DNA from: Lachnospiraceae bacterium
GTDB lineage: Bacteria > Bacillota > Clostridia > Lachnospirales > Lachnospiraceae
Direction of reading: 5' to 3'
Assembly: GCA_017940415.1 (NCBI GenBank)
Contig: JAGAYR010000008.1
Coordinates: 1-47,846, forward strand
DNA length: 47,846 bases
In this document: positions 17,362-24,922 of the stretch, piece by piece
How the letters are laid out: the number at the start of each line of letters is the position of its first letter
Numbering within the stretch: the first letter of the stretch is position 1
Translations under genes and position numbers: made by a program
The notes under the pieces: model-generated
Databases searched by the model: none
What the model saw: the letters and a program-made list of their open reading frames with translations, nothing else
Told to the model about the DNA's origin: nothing

Positions 17362-18108
17362 TCAAGTCCACCCGCCGTCTAAGGTAATGACCTGTCCGGT
17401 CATGTATAAAGGGGCTTTGAGGACCAGAGATACCAGTTTTGCCACTTCTTCGGGGGTTCCGATACGGTCTGCGGGGATCTCTTTTTTCAGTTCGTCCATG
17501 TCTTCGGGTGAAAAGACTGCATTCATGTCCGTATCGACAACTCCGCAGGCTATCGCATTGACTGCTATGCTGCTGGGGGCAAGTTCCTTAGAAAGAGCCT
17601 TTGTAAATGCGTTAAGTCCGCCCTTCGAAGCTGAATATGCTGTTTCCAGAGATGCACCCACATTTCCCCATACCGAGGAGATATTGAGGATCCTTCCGGA
17701 ATGTTTTCTGAGCATGATGGGGATGGCATGTTTGCAGGTATAAAAAGCAGAACTGAGATTGGTTCCGATAACATCGTCCCACTCTTCATCCGCCATATCC
17801 TGAAGAAGTCCTATATGTGAAATGCCCGCATTATTTACAAGAACGTCAAGATCGGAGATTCCCTCAAACAGTTCCCTGACATCCGCGGAAACCTTCATAT
17901 CAACACGCTCCGCGCATACGCTTATGCCGTATTGTTCGCTTAGATAAGCGGCAAACGTTTCCAGCTCACCTATGGAATTCCTGCAGGTGAGTATCAGGTC
18001 ATAACCGTCGGCCGCAAGCGCCTCCGCTATGGCTCTGCCTATTCCTCTTGAAGCTCCTGTTATAAGAGCGTTGGGTCTTTCGGAATCTACAAAAAATTTA
18101 GCAGGCAT
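17362..18108 (-). CDS. Short-chain dehydrogenase/reductase, FabG-like
   Basis: NAD(P)-dependent oxidoreductase of the classical SDR family, 248 residues. The cofactor motif TGASRGIGRAIAEAL lies near residue 18 and the structural NNAGISH near 85. The catalytic Ser lies in ILNISSVWGN and the Tyr/Lys in AYSASKGG. The C-terminus has MTGQVITLDGGWT, typical of FabG-like reductases. The exact substrate cannot be told; there are no fatty-acid genes next to it. The start is the ATG at 18108, preceded by GGAGGTGA; an upstream ATG at 18129 has no such site. Confidence 0.87.
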   Translation of the reverse strand: MPAKFFVDSERPNALITGASRGIGRAIAEALAADGYDLILTCRNSIGELETFAAYLSEQYGISVCAERVDMKVSADVRELFEGISDLDVLVNNAGISHIGLLQDMADEEWDDVIGTNLSSAFYTCKHAIPIMLRKHSGRILNISSVWGNVGASLETAYSASKGGLNAFTKALSKELAPSSIAVNAIACGVVDTDMNAVFSPEDMDELKKEIPADRIGTPEEVAKLVSLVLKAPLYMTGQVITLDGGWT

Positions 18109-18136
18109 ATCAATCACCTCCAAAACCATTTCCCTA

Positions 18137-18165
18137 ATTATAGCAAAATTTGATTATATTGTTTA
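18137..18165 (-). promoter_or_regulatory. Promoter of the SDR gene
   Basis: On the minus strand TAAACA (rc of 18160-18165), a 17-base spacer and a consensus TATAAT (rc of 18137-18142) stand about 29 bases upstream of the SDR start codon. Confidence 0.6.
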
Positions 18166-18193
18166 CTCGGATTTGTTTTTACACTATCCCCGT

Positions 18194-18222
18194 TTGACAA
18201 ACAATAGCGATGAGAATAGAAT
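18194..18222 (+). promoter_or_regulatory. Consensus promoter with no protein gene downstream
   Basis: TTGACA at 18194-18199, exactly 17 bases, then TAGAAT at 18217-18222. This is the strongest plus-strand promoter in the gene-free stretch. It fires into the terminator at 18280-18320, predicting a transcript of about 90 bases from near 18229. Confidence 0.65.
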
Positions 18223-18228
18223 AATCGT

Positions 18229-18320
18229 AACAAAGGTGTTGCCGATAGACGGTCAGCCCAATAAGTTAATAGCTAAAAGAAATAGCCGTATCCTTGCTGG
18301 GGTGGCGGCTATTTTCTTTT
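18229..18320 (+). ncRNA. Candidate small RNA, possibly type I antitoxin
   Basis: The region between a consensus promoter and a strong intrinsic terminator contains no reading frame of note. The terminator stem is AAATAGCCG (18280-18288) with CGGCTATTT (18306-18314), followed by TCTTTT. The segment around GATAGACGGTCAGCCC followed by such a stem reminds me of antisense RNA regions beside small holin-like toxin genes in Firmicutes mobile elements. That recall is uncertain. No toxin frame with start codon and ribosome site is found on the opposite strand, so this may be an orphan antitoxin or an independent regulator. Confidence 0.5.
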
Positions 18321-18374
18321 GCTTCCGAACGCCCCTCCGCAGAGGGCTAACCGCCTACCGTGTATGGCAACACC
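18235..18374. repeat. 140-bp element with imperfect terminal inverted repeats
   Basis: GGTGTTGCCGATAGACGGT (18235-18253) is matched by the reverse complement of 18357-18374, GGTGTTGCCATACACGGT, with one bulge and one mismatch. Inside lie the terminator hairpin at 18280-18314 and a GC-rich hairpin near 18331-18347 (GCCCCTC...GAGGGC). The rest of the 18130-18484 gap is the SDR promoter and AT-rich DNA with no visible gene. It looks either like one large folded RNA locus or a small mobile-type element. Confidence 0.55.
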
Positions 18375-18484
18375 CAAAAAAGTATATTAAATCTCAAGAT
18401 TTGATTTCAAACGTGAAATGTAACAAAATTTTCACGACACATGTGTCATACGCACATCCAAAATCCCAAATTTATCAGAAAATA

Positions 18485-19594
18485 TCACAAATCAGACGCA
18501 TCTATATCCAGAACTATTCTGGGGGTGAATCCGGGATATGCTTCCGCGATGTCTTCCACGATGTGTTTGTATAATCCTTCTCTGTCGGGGGAAGCGAAAT
18601 CAATTATGATGTCCGCCATTATCAGCTTGTTTTCAAAATCAACCCTGAAGCCATGCATCTGAAGAACCATATCATGTGAAAAGATAATGTCTGAGACCTT
18701 GCCTCTCATCTCGGATACTTCGGGATGGACATCATCCCTTGCATAGACACCAACCGCCTCAATGACAACGCCGTATTTGGCATAAATGGTATGAGTGATC
18801 CTGCGGGAAAGAGTATCTATCTCATCCGCATTCTTGGACGCATCAATCTCAACGTGTGCGGAACCCATATATTTATCGGGGCCGTAATTATGGAGGATCA
18901 GGTCATATACACCGTATACGCCGTCAAATTCGCAGATTGATTCTTTGATCTGTTTTGTAAGTTCGGCATCGGGTCTGTGGCCAATGATGTCATCCATTGT
19001 ATGCATAAGCATTCCGAAACCGGCTTTTATGATAATGACACCGATCAGAACACCTACGTAACCTTCTATGGAAAGACCTTTGAGCATGTAGATAGCAGCC
19101 GCCAGAACGGTGGCAGTAGATACGAAAACATCGCTGATGGCATCCTTACCGGAATCGATCAGCGAATCCGAATTGACTTTTTTTCCGATCTTTTTGAAAT
19201 ATGTGCCCAGGAAAACCTTGATCAGTATCGCACCGATCAGTATTCCTATCTGAATATAGTCATAAGAAATGTCGCCGGGATTAAAGATCTTCTTGCAGGA
19301 TTCCACAAACGCTGTAATACCTGCATATAAAACAAGGACAGAGATCACGGCAGCGCTTATATACTCCGCTCTGCCGTGTCCCAAGGGATGCTCTTTATCA
19401 GGCTTCTTGCCCGCATATTTGGCACCGATGATCGTAATGACGCTGCTGAGAACATCAGTCAGATTGTTGACCGCATCAGTGATTATGGCAACGGATCCGC
19501 TGGCAAAGCCGATGACTGCCTTGAATAAGACAAGCACCAGATTGGCTGCTATACCAATAAAACTTGTTCGTACGATCGTTTTTTCTCTGTCCAT
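18485..19594 (-). CDS. Cation diffusion facilitator family transporter
   Basis: Metal efflux membrane protein of the CDF family, 369 residues. Six helices are expected in the N-terminal 210 residues. The metal-site and signature motifs are DAVNNLTDVLSSVI (helix 2), HPLGHGRAEYISA after helix 2, and DSGKDAISDVFVS in helix 5. The cytoplasmic C-terminal domain has VEIDASKNADEIDTLSRRI. It probably exports zinc, iron or manganese; the DxxxD in helix 5 does not settle which. GGAGTAAATGAAT precedes the ATG at 19594; 19600 is an alternative. It lies 25 bases after thiT, so it may share thiamine-controlled transcription. Confidence 0.88.
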   Translation of the reverse strand: MDREKTIVRTSFIGIAANLVLVLFKAVIGFASGSVAIITDAVNNLTDVLSSVITIIGAKYAGKKPDKEHPLGHGRAEYISAAVISVLVLYAGITAFVESCKKIFNPGDISYDYIQIGILIGAILIKVFLGTYFKKIGKKVNSDSLIDSGKDAISDVFVSTATVLAAAIYMLKGLSIEGYVGVLIGVIIIKAGFGMLMHTMDDIIGHRPDAELTKQIKESICEFDGVYGVYDLILHNYGPDKYMGSAHVEIDASKNADEIDTLSRRITHTIYAKYGVVIEAVGVYARDDVHPEVSEMRGKVSDIIFSHDMVLQMHGFRVDFENKLIMADIIIDFASPDREGLYKHIVEDIAEAYPGFTPRIVLDIDASDL

Positions 19595-19619
19595 ATTCAT
19601 TTACTCCGGATAGATGGTT

Positions 19620-20303
19620 TTAAGCCTTATCCGCCATATTTCTGACACCTGCTATTGCCTTCTTAACAGGGGGAAGGGATATGACAATGACTGTCAGTAT
19701 CGCTTCGGGGATAAGGAAAGCGAAATTGTAACAAATGGGATATACGACTCTGAGGGATGCAGGGAAATTATCGGGCATGTAATCCATCCAGTAGATGTAT
19801 CCGCCTATAACATGGAATATTCCCCTGGCAATTACGGCCACGATATATCCGATCACAAGACCGTTCTTTTTTCCCTTGAAAAATCCACTCACACCGAGTG
19901 CGGTAAATGCCAGAATATAATCACAACATACCTGGAAAAAAGTGAGCATGTAACTGCCGCCGTCCTGAATCAGTTCCAGGATACCGTATATAAGTCCTGC
20001 AGCAAGACCGACTCCAGGCCCGTACAGATACCCTACAAAAACAATGAAAAACATGGAAAGAAGTGTTACCGATCCGCCCCAGGGCATCTGGACGATCTTG
20101 ACATAAGAAAGAACAAAAGCAAGTGCGATCGATACACCCGCAAATGTAATTGTAGAAACCGAGAGTTTAGAAGAGGTTTTTTCTCCGCTCTTCTTGCTTC
20201 TCATAAATCCCGTTAAAGCCAGCAATGCGATTGCTATCACGATAAGCAGAGCATAGCCCGGTTTGGTCAAAGAATAATAACCGTCAGTATATTCCAAAAA
20301 CAT
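19620..20303 (-). CDS. thiT: Energy-coupled thiamine transporter ThiT
   Basis: Substrate-binding membrane component (S component) of an ECF-type thiamine importer, 227 residues with about six helices. It matches YuaJ/ThiT with the block SVTLLSMFFIVFVGYLYGPG and, near the end, FHVIGGYIYWMDYMP, which in ThiT helps bind thiamine. It has a longer N-terminus than usual, including an extra hydrophobic helix and a KKSGEKTSSKLS link. The general ECF ATPases are not in this window. A TPP riboswitch directly upstream, whose end overlaps AAGGAGGC before the ATG, confirms the thiamine role. Confidence 0.93.
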   Translation of the reverse strand: MFLEYTDGYYSLTKPGYALLIVIAIALLALTGFMRSKKSGEKTSSKLSVSTITFAGVSIALAFVLSYVKIVQMPWGGSVTLLSMFFIVFVGYLYGPGVGLAAGLIYGILELIQDGGSYMLTFFQVCCDYILAFTALGVSGFFKGKKNGLVIGYIVAVIARGIFHVIGGYIYWMDYMPDNFPASLRVVYPICYNFAFLIPEAILTVIVISLPPVKKAIAGVRNMADKA

Positions 20304-20307
20304 ATAA

Positions 20308-20410
20308 GCCTCCTTACGCCGGTATTACCCGGATCAAGTTCGGACCCTTACAGATCCATGGGTTCCGGTCACTTTTGACCGATCTCAGCTGCAATTAAGC
20401 ACCCCATTAT
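20308..20410 (-). promoter_or_regulatory. TPP riboswitch (THI element)
   Basis: On the minus strand the conserved thi-box elements appear in order: GGGGTGC, GCTGAGATCGG, GACCGGAACCC, then GAACTTGATCCGG and GTAATACCGGCGTAAGGA. The last conserved part runs into AAGGAGGC, the ribosome binding site of thiT, so the likely mode is hiding that site when TPP binds. An extended -10 (TGATATTAT, rc of 20468-20476) lies upstream. Confidence 0.93.
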
Positions 20411-20516
20411 TTAATTGTTACCGGATAAGCGTCCATCCGTTTGCAGCCCGCTTTTCCGATTCAATACATAATATCACAATTTGGAATATATGGATAAATA
20501 ATTATATTGTCTTTTG

Positions 20517-21209
20517 TTATCTCTTAATAAGCTCCAGCTCTTCGGGAGTAAGCTTTCTGTATTCTCCGCCCTGAAGGCCGGGATCAAGTGCAAGATCTCC
20601 CATTTTAAGCCTCTTAAGGTAAGTCACCTTGTTATCGACTGCCTCAAGCATTCTTTTAACCTGATGGAATCTTCCTTCATATATGATCAGGTGAAGTCCG
20701 TCCTCTTCCATATGAGCCTTCGCGGGATGTGTGGGCTTTTCGTCTCCTATATCCACACCTTCTTCCAGTTTTTTCAGGTCGTCTTCTGAGAGTGAGTGCT
20801 CGGGAATCACAAGATACTCTTTGCCCACATGCTTTGAAGGTGAGATCAGGTCATGAAGAAGTGCACCGTCATCGGTAATAAGCAGCAGTCCCTCAGTGTC
20901 TTTATCAAGTCTGCCCACGGGCGAAAGATTCTTAACACCTTCATCAGCCAGAAGTTCCACCACTGTAGTTGACGCTCCCTCTCTGGTGGAAGAAACAACT
21001 CCCGCAGGTTTGTTGAGCATGTAATAGTGAAAACGTTCGTAAGTTATGACACTTCCGTCACAAATCACAACATCCTTTTCGGGATCAATGTGCATTCCCG
21101 GATCACTTACCTGTTTATCATTAACAAGGATTCGTCCGGCTTTTATGATTCCCTTGATTTCCTTACGAGTGCCTATTGAATTGTCTGCAAGAAATTTATC
21201 TATTCTCAT
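20517..21209 (-). CDS. Pseudouridine synthase, RsuA/RluB family
   Basis: rRNA-modifying enzyme, 230 residues. The N-terminal S4 RNA-binding domain starts MRIDKFLADNSIGTRKEIK. The catalytic domain carries the Asp motif PVGRLDKDTEGLLLITDDG (about 103-121) and IYEGRFHQVKRMLEAV near the end. It most resembles the small-subunit U516 type by length and KFL...GTRKE pattern; RluB-like activity on 23S rRNA cannot be excluded. The start overlaps the stop of nnrD (TAATG), making it the last gene of the long dus operon. Confidence 0.88.
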   Translation of the reverse strand: MRIDKFLADNSIGTRKEIKGIIKAGRILVNDKQVSDPGMHIDPEKDVVICDGSVITYERFHYYMLNKPAGVVSSTREGASTTVVELLADEGVKNLSPVGRLDKDTEGLLLITDDGALLHDLISPSKHVGKEYLVIPEHSLSEDDLKKLEEGVDIGDEKPTHPAKAHMEEDGLHLIIYEGRFHQVKRMLEAVDNKVTYLKRLKMGDLALDPGLQGGEYRKLTPEELELIKR

Positions 21210-22108
21210 TAATATATAAACTCAGCTATATCCCCTGCCATGAGTCCGTGCTCGCCTCTGACTTTAGCCGCACTGTCTCCTGCCATGGCGTGTATCCTAA
21301 CTCCGTACGATGCTGCAGAATATGCATCAAGTCCCTGAGCAAGAAGTCCGACTATGATTCCCGCAAGCACATCTCCGCTTCCGGCAGTCCCCATTCCCGA
21401 ATTACCGCAATCATCGTTACATACGATATCTTTATCCGGTGAAATCGTATATGTGATCGCACCCTTGGCAACCACTGTGCATCCAAGATACTTGGATATC
21501 GCAATTCCGAGAGGAAGCCTGTCGTCGTCCGCAGGTCCATCCGATAAAGTTTCAGAGAGTTTATTCAGTTCCGCAGACTCTGTAGGAAGAATCTTCATGA
21601 GTCTGTGTAGTTCGCCGCCGTGTGGTGTGAGGATAATCTTTCTTCCTTCCGATGTCTGGCGTCTGATATCTTCTATAAGATATCTTCCTGCATCCGAGGA
21701 AATGATAGTCAGCGCATCTGCATCAAGGACAAGAGGCTTAAGCCCCGTACCGTTAATGAGAGCATCAAGCTGAGCTATGGATTCACTTCCGGTTCCTATT
21801 CCGGGACCTGCCAGATACACATCACTCCATTTATCAAGTATATGCATTCTTCCCGCAAATGATCCTGTGTCATAAAGAGCTTCGGGAAGTGCAGTCTGGA
21901 TGATGATCCGATTGCATTCGGGAGATGATATCTTAACCATTCCCGCGCCCACTCTGTAGGCAGCTCGTCCCGCAAGCAGTGCACATCCCGCACTTCCGTA
22001 GCTTCCGGAATAGATAAATACTTTTCCGAAGGTTCCTTTGTGTCCTGCAGGATTTCTTTTGGGAAGCATCTCCGATATATTCTTTTTAATTCGTATTATT
22101 TTTCTCAT
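21209..22108 (-). CDS. nnrD: NAD(P)H-hydrate dehydratase
   Basis: Metabolite-repair enzyme that restores NAD(P)H from its hydrated form using ADP or ATP. It has 299 residues of the carbohydrate-kinase-like (YjeF C-terminal) fold. Recognisable blocks are KRNPAGHKGTFGKVFIYSGS, RVGAGMVKI, YLAGPGIGTGSE, ILTPHGGELHRLM and GNSGMGTAGSGDVLAGIIVGL, the last being the nucleotide/substrate loop. The epimerase (NnrE) half often fused to it is absent. A GTG-started frame opens at 22168 but would overlap the end of the upstream gene; ATG at 22108 is preferred. Confidence 0.87.
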   Translation of the reverse strand: MRKIIRIKKNISEMLPKRNPAGHKGTFGKVFIYSGSYGSAGCALLAGRAAYRVGAGMVKISSPECNRIIIQTALPEALYDTGSFAGRMHILDKWSDVYLAGPGIGTGSESIAQLDALINGTGLKPLVLDADALTIISSDAGRYLIEDIRRQTSEGRKIILTPHGGELHRLMKILPTESAELNKLSETLSDGPADDDRLPLGIAISKYLGCTVVAKGAITYTISPDKDIVCNDDCGNSGMGTAGSGDVLAGIIVGLLAQGLDAYSAASYGVRIHAMAGDSAAKVRGEHGLMAGDIAEFIY

Positions 22109-22121
22109 GTTTTTTCCTGAG

Positions 22122-22903
22122 TCACTGTGAACTCTGCGAATTCCTATGCCGGCGCAATCCGTTCTCACTGAATCCTAAAAGATATAATATCACATATTCG
22201 ACAAGTATTACCGAGATGGTAAGTATCCCGTAACCGATCAGATATCCCTTACTGCCGGTTATATTGTATATCCACTCAAGAGGTGTATTTACCTCAGGTC
22301 TGCTTACGAAGAAATAATTGCATCCTGTTTTATATCAAATACATATATGGGAGGCACCACCGCGCACAGGAAAAGGAGTACATAATGGATATGCCTCACA
22401 CTCGGTTTAACTTCACCGTTTATAAGTATCATTAGAGGATACAAGATCAGAAATCCGTGCCACACAAAGCTGTGAAGGTTAATGAAATTCAGAACGGGAT
22501 ACAGGTACGTCCAATCGGGAAAGATAAGTGCCGCAAGTGCTCCCGGCATGATCAGAATAACCGCAACTTCTCCGAAGATATCTTTTGCTTTCTTCCAAGG
22601 AAGAAATTCTCTGAGAAGAAATACGAATATTCCTATGCTGCATACATGAAGCGGAAGATATCCCAAACCGAATCTGTGCACAGAAACAAGAAACAGATCT
22701 TTGAAGGTCTCAAGAGCTGCCATAAAGAGAGGTATGGCTTTGAGTATTCTTCCCTGCTTCTTTTCATCCGCTCTTTTGAATAAAGAAGCAAAAAGTACCA
22801 CCATAACCAAAGTTACGGCAGTACTTGTAATGTGTTCTTTTCCGAACAGGGGATATCCGTTTCCGAAAGGGATATCATCCTGCTGTTTCCAGAAATATTC
22901 CAT
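22122..22903 (-). pseudogene. YwaF/TIGR02206-type membrane protein gene, frameshifted
   Basis: The open frame 22304-22903 encodes 199 residues with several helices and the family's HSFVWHGFLI and LPLHVCSIGIFVF stretches. It stops early after YVFDIKQDAIISS. In the next frame the DNA goes on with NYFFVSRPEVNTPLEWIYNI, GSKGYLIGYGILTISV and two more lines of family-like sequence to a TGA at 22122. Adding one A to the A4 run near 22330 would give VFDIKTGCNYFFVSRPE and a single 260-residue protein. So this is a one-base deletion, real or a sequencing error. The start overlaps the stop of the previous gene (TAATG). Confidence 0.8.
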
Positions 22904-23346
22904 TATATCTCTTCTATAATCTCTACGATCTTAGCCAGCCCCCTCTCATCCTCTTCCGAGAATCTGTTCTTGATCGGGCTGTCGATATCAAGCACGCCGA
23001 TAACTTCTCCATTCTTGCAAATAGGAAGAACTATCTCCGATTCCGATGCACTGTCACATGCGATATGTCCGGGGAATAAGTGTACATCTTCAACTCTGAT
23101 GATCTCCTTCTTTTCCACCGCGGTACCGCACACGCCCTTGCCAACGGGAATCCTTGTGCATGCTACTTTTCCCTGAAAAGGCCCAAGCTGAAGTTCTCCG
23201 TCTCTCATGAGATAAAAACCTGCCCAGTTTAAGTTCTCAAGGCTGTCATATATAAGAGCCGAGAGATTCGCATAAAGGGTTATATCCCACTTATTGTCCC
23301 TGGCCATCTCCTCAGCCTGACTTATCAGAAGTTTATAATCTGTCAT
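22903..23346 (-). CDS. Free methionine-(R)-sulfoxide reductase (GAF domain)
   Basis: Cytoplasmic repair enzyme of the fRMsr family that reduces free methionine-R-sulfoxide, 147 residues making one GAF domain. Diagnostic blocks are LENLNWAGFYLMRDGELQLG, FQGKVACTRIPVGKGVCG with two of the catalytic cysteines, the later HIACDSASESEIVLP with a third, and VIGVLDIDSP. ATG at 23346 overlaps the TGA of the acetyltransferase gene (ATGA) and has GGAG eight bases upstream; a TTG further up is less likely. Its place in the operon beside an aldo/keto reductase suits stress repair (inferred). Confidence 0.88.
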   Translation of the reverse strand: MTDYKLLISQAEEMARDNKWDITLYANLSALIYDSLENLNWAGFYLMRDGELQLGPFQGKVACTRIPVGKGVCGTAVEKKEIIRVEDVHLFPGHIACDSASESEIVLPICKNGEVIGVLDIDSPIKNRFSEEDERGLAKIVEIIEEI

Positions 23347-23861
23347 AACACTTTCTCCATCATCCAAAATTCTCTTGTTCCAACAACTTCATAATACATC
23401 TTGATACATGATACTTCATTATATCCGTCACCGATATACATCTTATAGGCTGGAATATTTGTATCTATAACATCAAGGTGAATTGCCGCGTCACCGTCTG
23501 CTCTGCAGATATCATCTATATCTTTAAGGAAGGATTTTCCGACTCCGCACCCCTGTTTATCAGGTGTAACCGCAAGTGCATGGATGGTTGCTATTTTATC
23601 CTTAGGGCATTTTACTTTCCAATCCACATCATCATACTCGGGATTGACTCTGTGGTTTACGACGCCGGCAGCGATAACATCTTCACCATCACGCATCACA
23701 TACATTTCATTATTCGCTATGGCTGAATCCACAAAGCTCTCATCCGGATAAGTATTGATGTTCCATCCCAGCTTTACGGATGTAGTATTTACTTTTTCTA
23801 TTGCGGATTTATATAAACTGAGGATCTTACCTCTGTCTTCTGCTCTCGCTGATTCTGTCAT
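23343..23861 (-). CDS. GNAT family N-acetyltransferase
   Basis: Acetyl-CoA-dependent transferase, 172 residues. The acetyl-CoA loop is seen in IHALAVTPDKQGCGVGKSFL (motif A, Q/GxGxG/A) and the later IHLDVIDTNIPAYKMYIGDGY (motif B). The substrate is unknown. It sits between the aldo/keto reductase and the sulfoxide reductase with overlapping or touching ends. Start codon choice is open: a TTG at 23873 overlaps the upstream stop, while the ATG at 23861 lies five bases after it and is preferred. Confidence 0.84.
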   Translation of the reverse strand: MTESARAEDRGKILSLYKSAIEKVNTTSVKLGWNINTYPDESFVDSAIANNEMYVMRDGEDVIAAGVVNHRVNPEYDDVDWKVKCPKDKIATIHALAVTPDKQGCGVGKSFLKDIDDICRADGDAAIHLDVIDTNIPAYKMYIGDGYNEVSCIKMYYEVVGTREFWMMEKVL

Positions 23862-23866
23862 ATGTT

Positions 23867-24922
23867 TTACCAAGTCTCCAATAATTTTTCGATTTGTTCG
23901 ATCTTTCCGGGGATGTACAGCTTACGCGAGCATTCTTTCATGCATGGTTTATCATCGCAAGTTTTGCAATGCTTTGCAGTCTCCATAAGATCCATTTTCA
24001 GTTTATTGATCGCCCAGAATTCTTTTCCCAGATGGAAGTAATTGAACTGACGGAAAGAGGTATGTATCTCATGTCCGTGAGGGCAAACACATTTCTGACA
24101 TCTGTCGCATCCTATGGGATCAATCTTCTCACGAAGTCTGTCCAGAACCTCTTCGAATTCAAAATGAATGAAAGGATACTCCTCGGCAAAGGCCTGCTTT
24201 TCCTGCTCAAAAGTTCCTATACCAAGTAGCGCGCATGAGAAGGGATACTCAAGCACTCCACCGATAAGTTCCGTTACGGAAAACGGTCCAATGAGAAGTC
24301 CCGCTGCATAAACCTTATTTAATATGAAGCCCTTACCTCTGAATGCCTCCTCATCTCGAATCCGGTCCAGCATTCCTCGCTCCAGAATATTACCGCTTCC
24401 CTGAAGCACATCGACTCTTTCATCAAGTGCAGCACGGTGAAGCACACTGTAATAATGAGATGCGATTCCCGTAAAACCGATCTTGCCTTCTCTTTTCAGA
24501 TCATAAAGAGCATCCAGTGCTCCACCCTTTGCAAAAACCTCATCCGCATTACTGTCATCAACCTGATGTACAAAATAGATATCAGGCTTCGTGCCGAGAT
24601 TTTCCGTAGACCTCAGCACCTCGCGGTAAATATCTCCGCCGCCGTAAAATCTGGCTTTGTCGGAAATAACGATTTTGGATCTGTCTATTGTTTTGACAAA
24701 TTGTCCAAGCTTGAACTCCGCATCGCCGTATTCTTCAGGTATTGCCGTGTCATAAAAGTTGCACCCGTGATCGAATGCTTTTCGCATAATGGCAACCGCC
24801 GTATCCGTATCGGGACTGAAATACTCCGGAAGCACCGGCACATGACCACTTAAGATCGGAATAGTTCCGAATCCCAGCTCGGATACTTTTAGTCCCGTCT
24901 TTCCAAGCTCTCTGTATCTCAT
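23867..24922 (-). CDS. Aldo/keto reductase with C-terminal Cys cluster
   Basis: 351 residues. An aldo/keto reductase barrel starts MRYRELGKTGLKVSELGFG and contains YDTAIPEEYGDAE (catalytic Tyr at EYG) and IYFVHQVDD. The C-terminal part carries CDRCQKCVCPHG and later CKTCDDKPCMKEC. These Cys clusters look like iron-sulfur binding sites seen in a subgroup of AKRs in anaerobes. The protein may couple NAD(P)H or ferredoxin electrons to an unknown carbonyl substrate (inferred). The ATG overlaps the LRR gene stop (TAATG). Confidence 0.85.
   Translation of the reverse strand: MRYRELGKTGLKVSELGFGTIPILSGHVPVLPEYFSPDTDTAVAIMRKAFDHGCNFYDTAIPEEYGDAEFKLGQFVKTIDRSKIVISDKARFYGGGDIYREVLRSTENLGTKPDIYFVHQVDDSNADEVFAKGGALDALYDLKREGKIGFTGIASHYYSVLHRAALDERVDVLQGSGNILERGMLDRIRDEEAFRGKGFILNKVYAAGLLIGPFSVTELIGGVLEYPFSCALLGIGTFEQEKQAFAEEYPFIHFEFEEVLDRLREKIDPIGCDRCQKCVCPHGHEIHTSFRQFNYFHLGKEFWAINKLKMDLMETAKHCKTCDDKPCMKECSRKLYIPGKIEQIEKLLETW

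Noticed and set aside
22310-22335. Programmed ribosomal frameshift in the YwaF-type gene
   Set aside because: No X XXY YYZ slippery heptamer and no clear downstream stem; a one-base loss in an A run explains it better.
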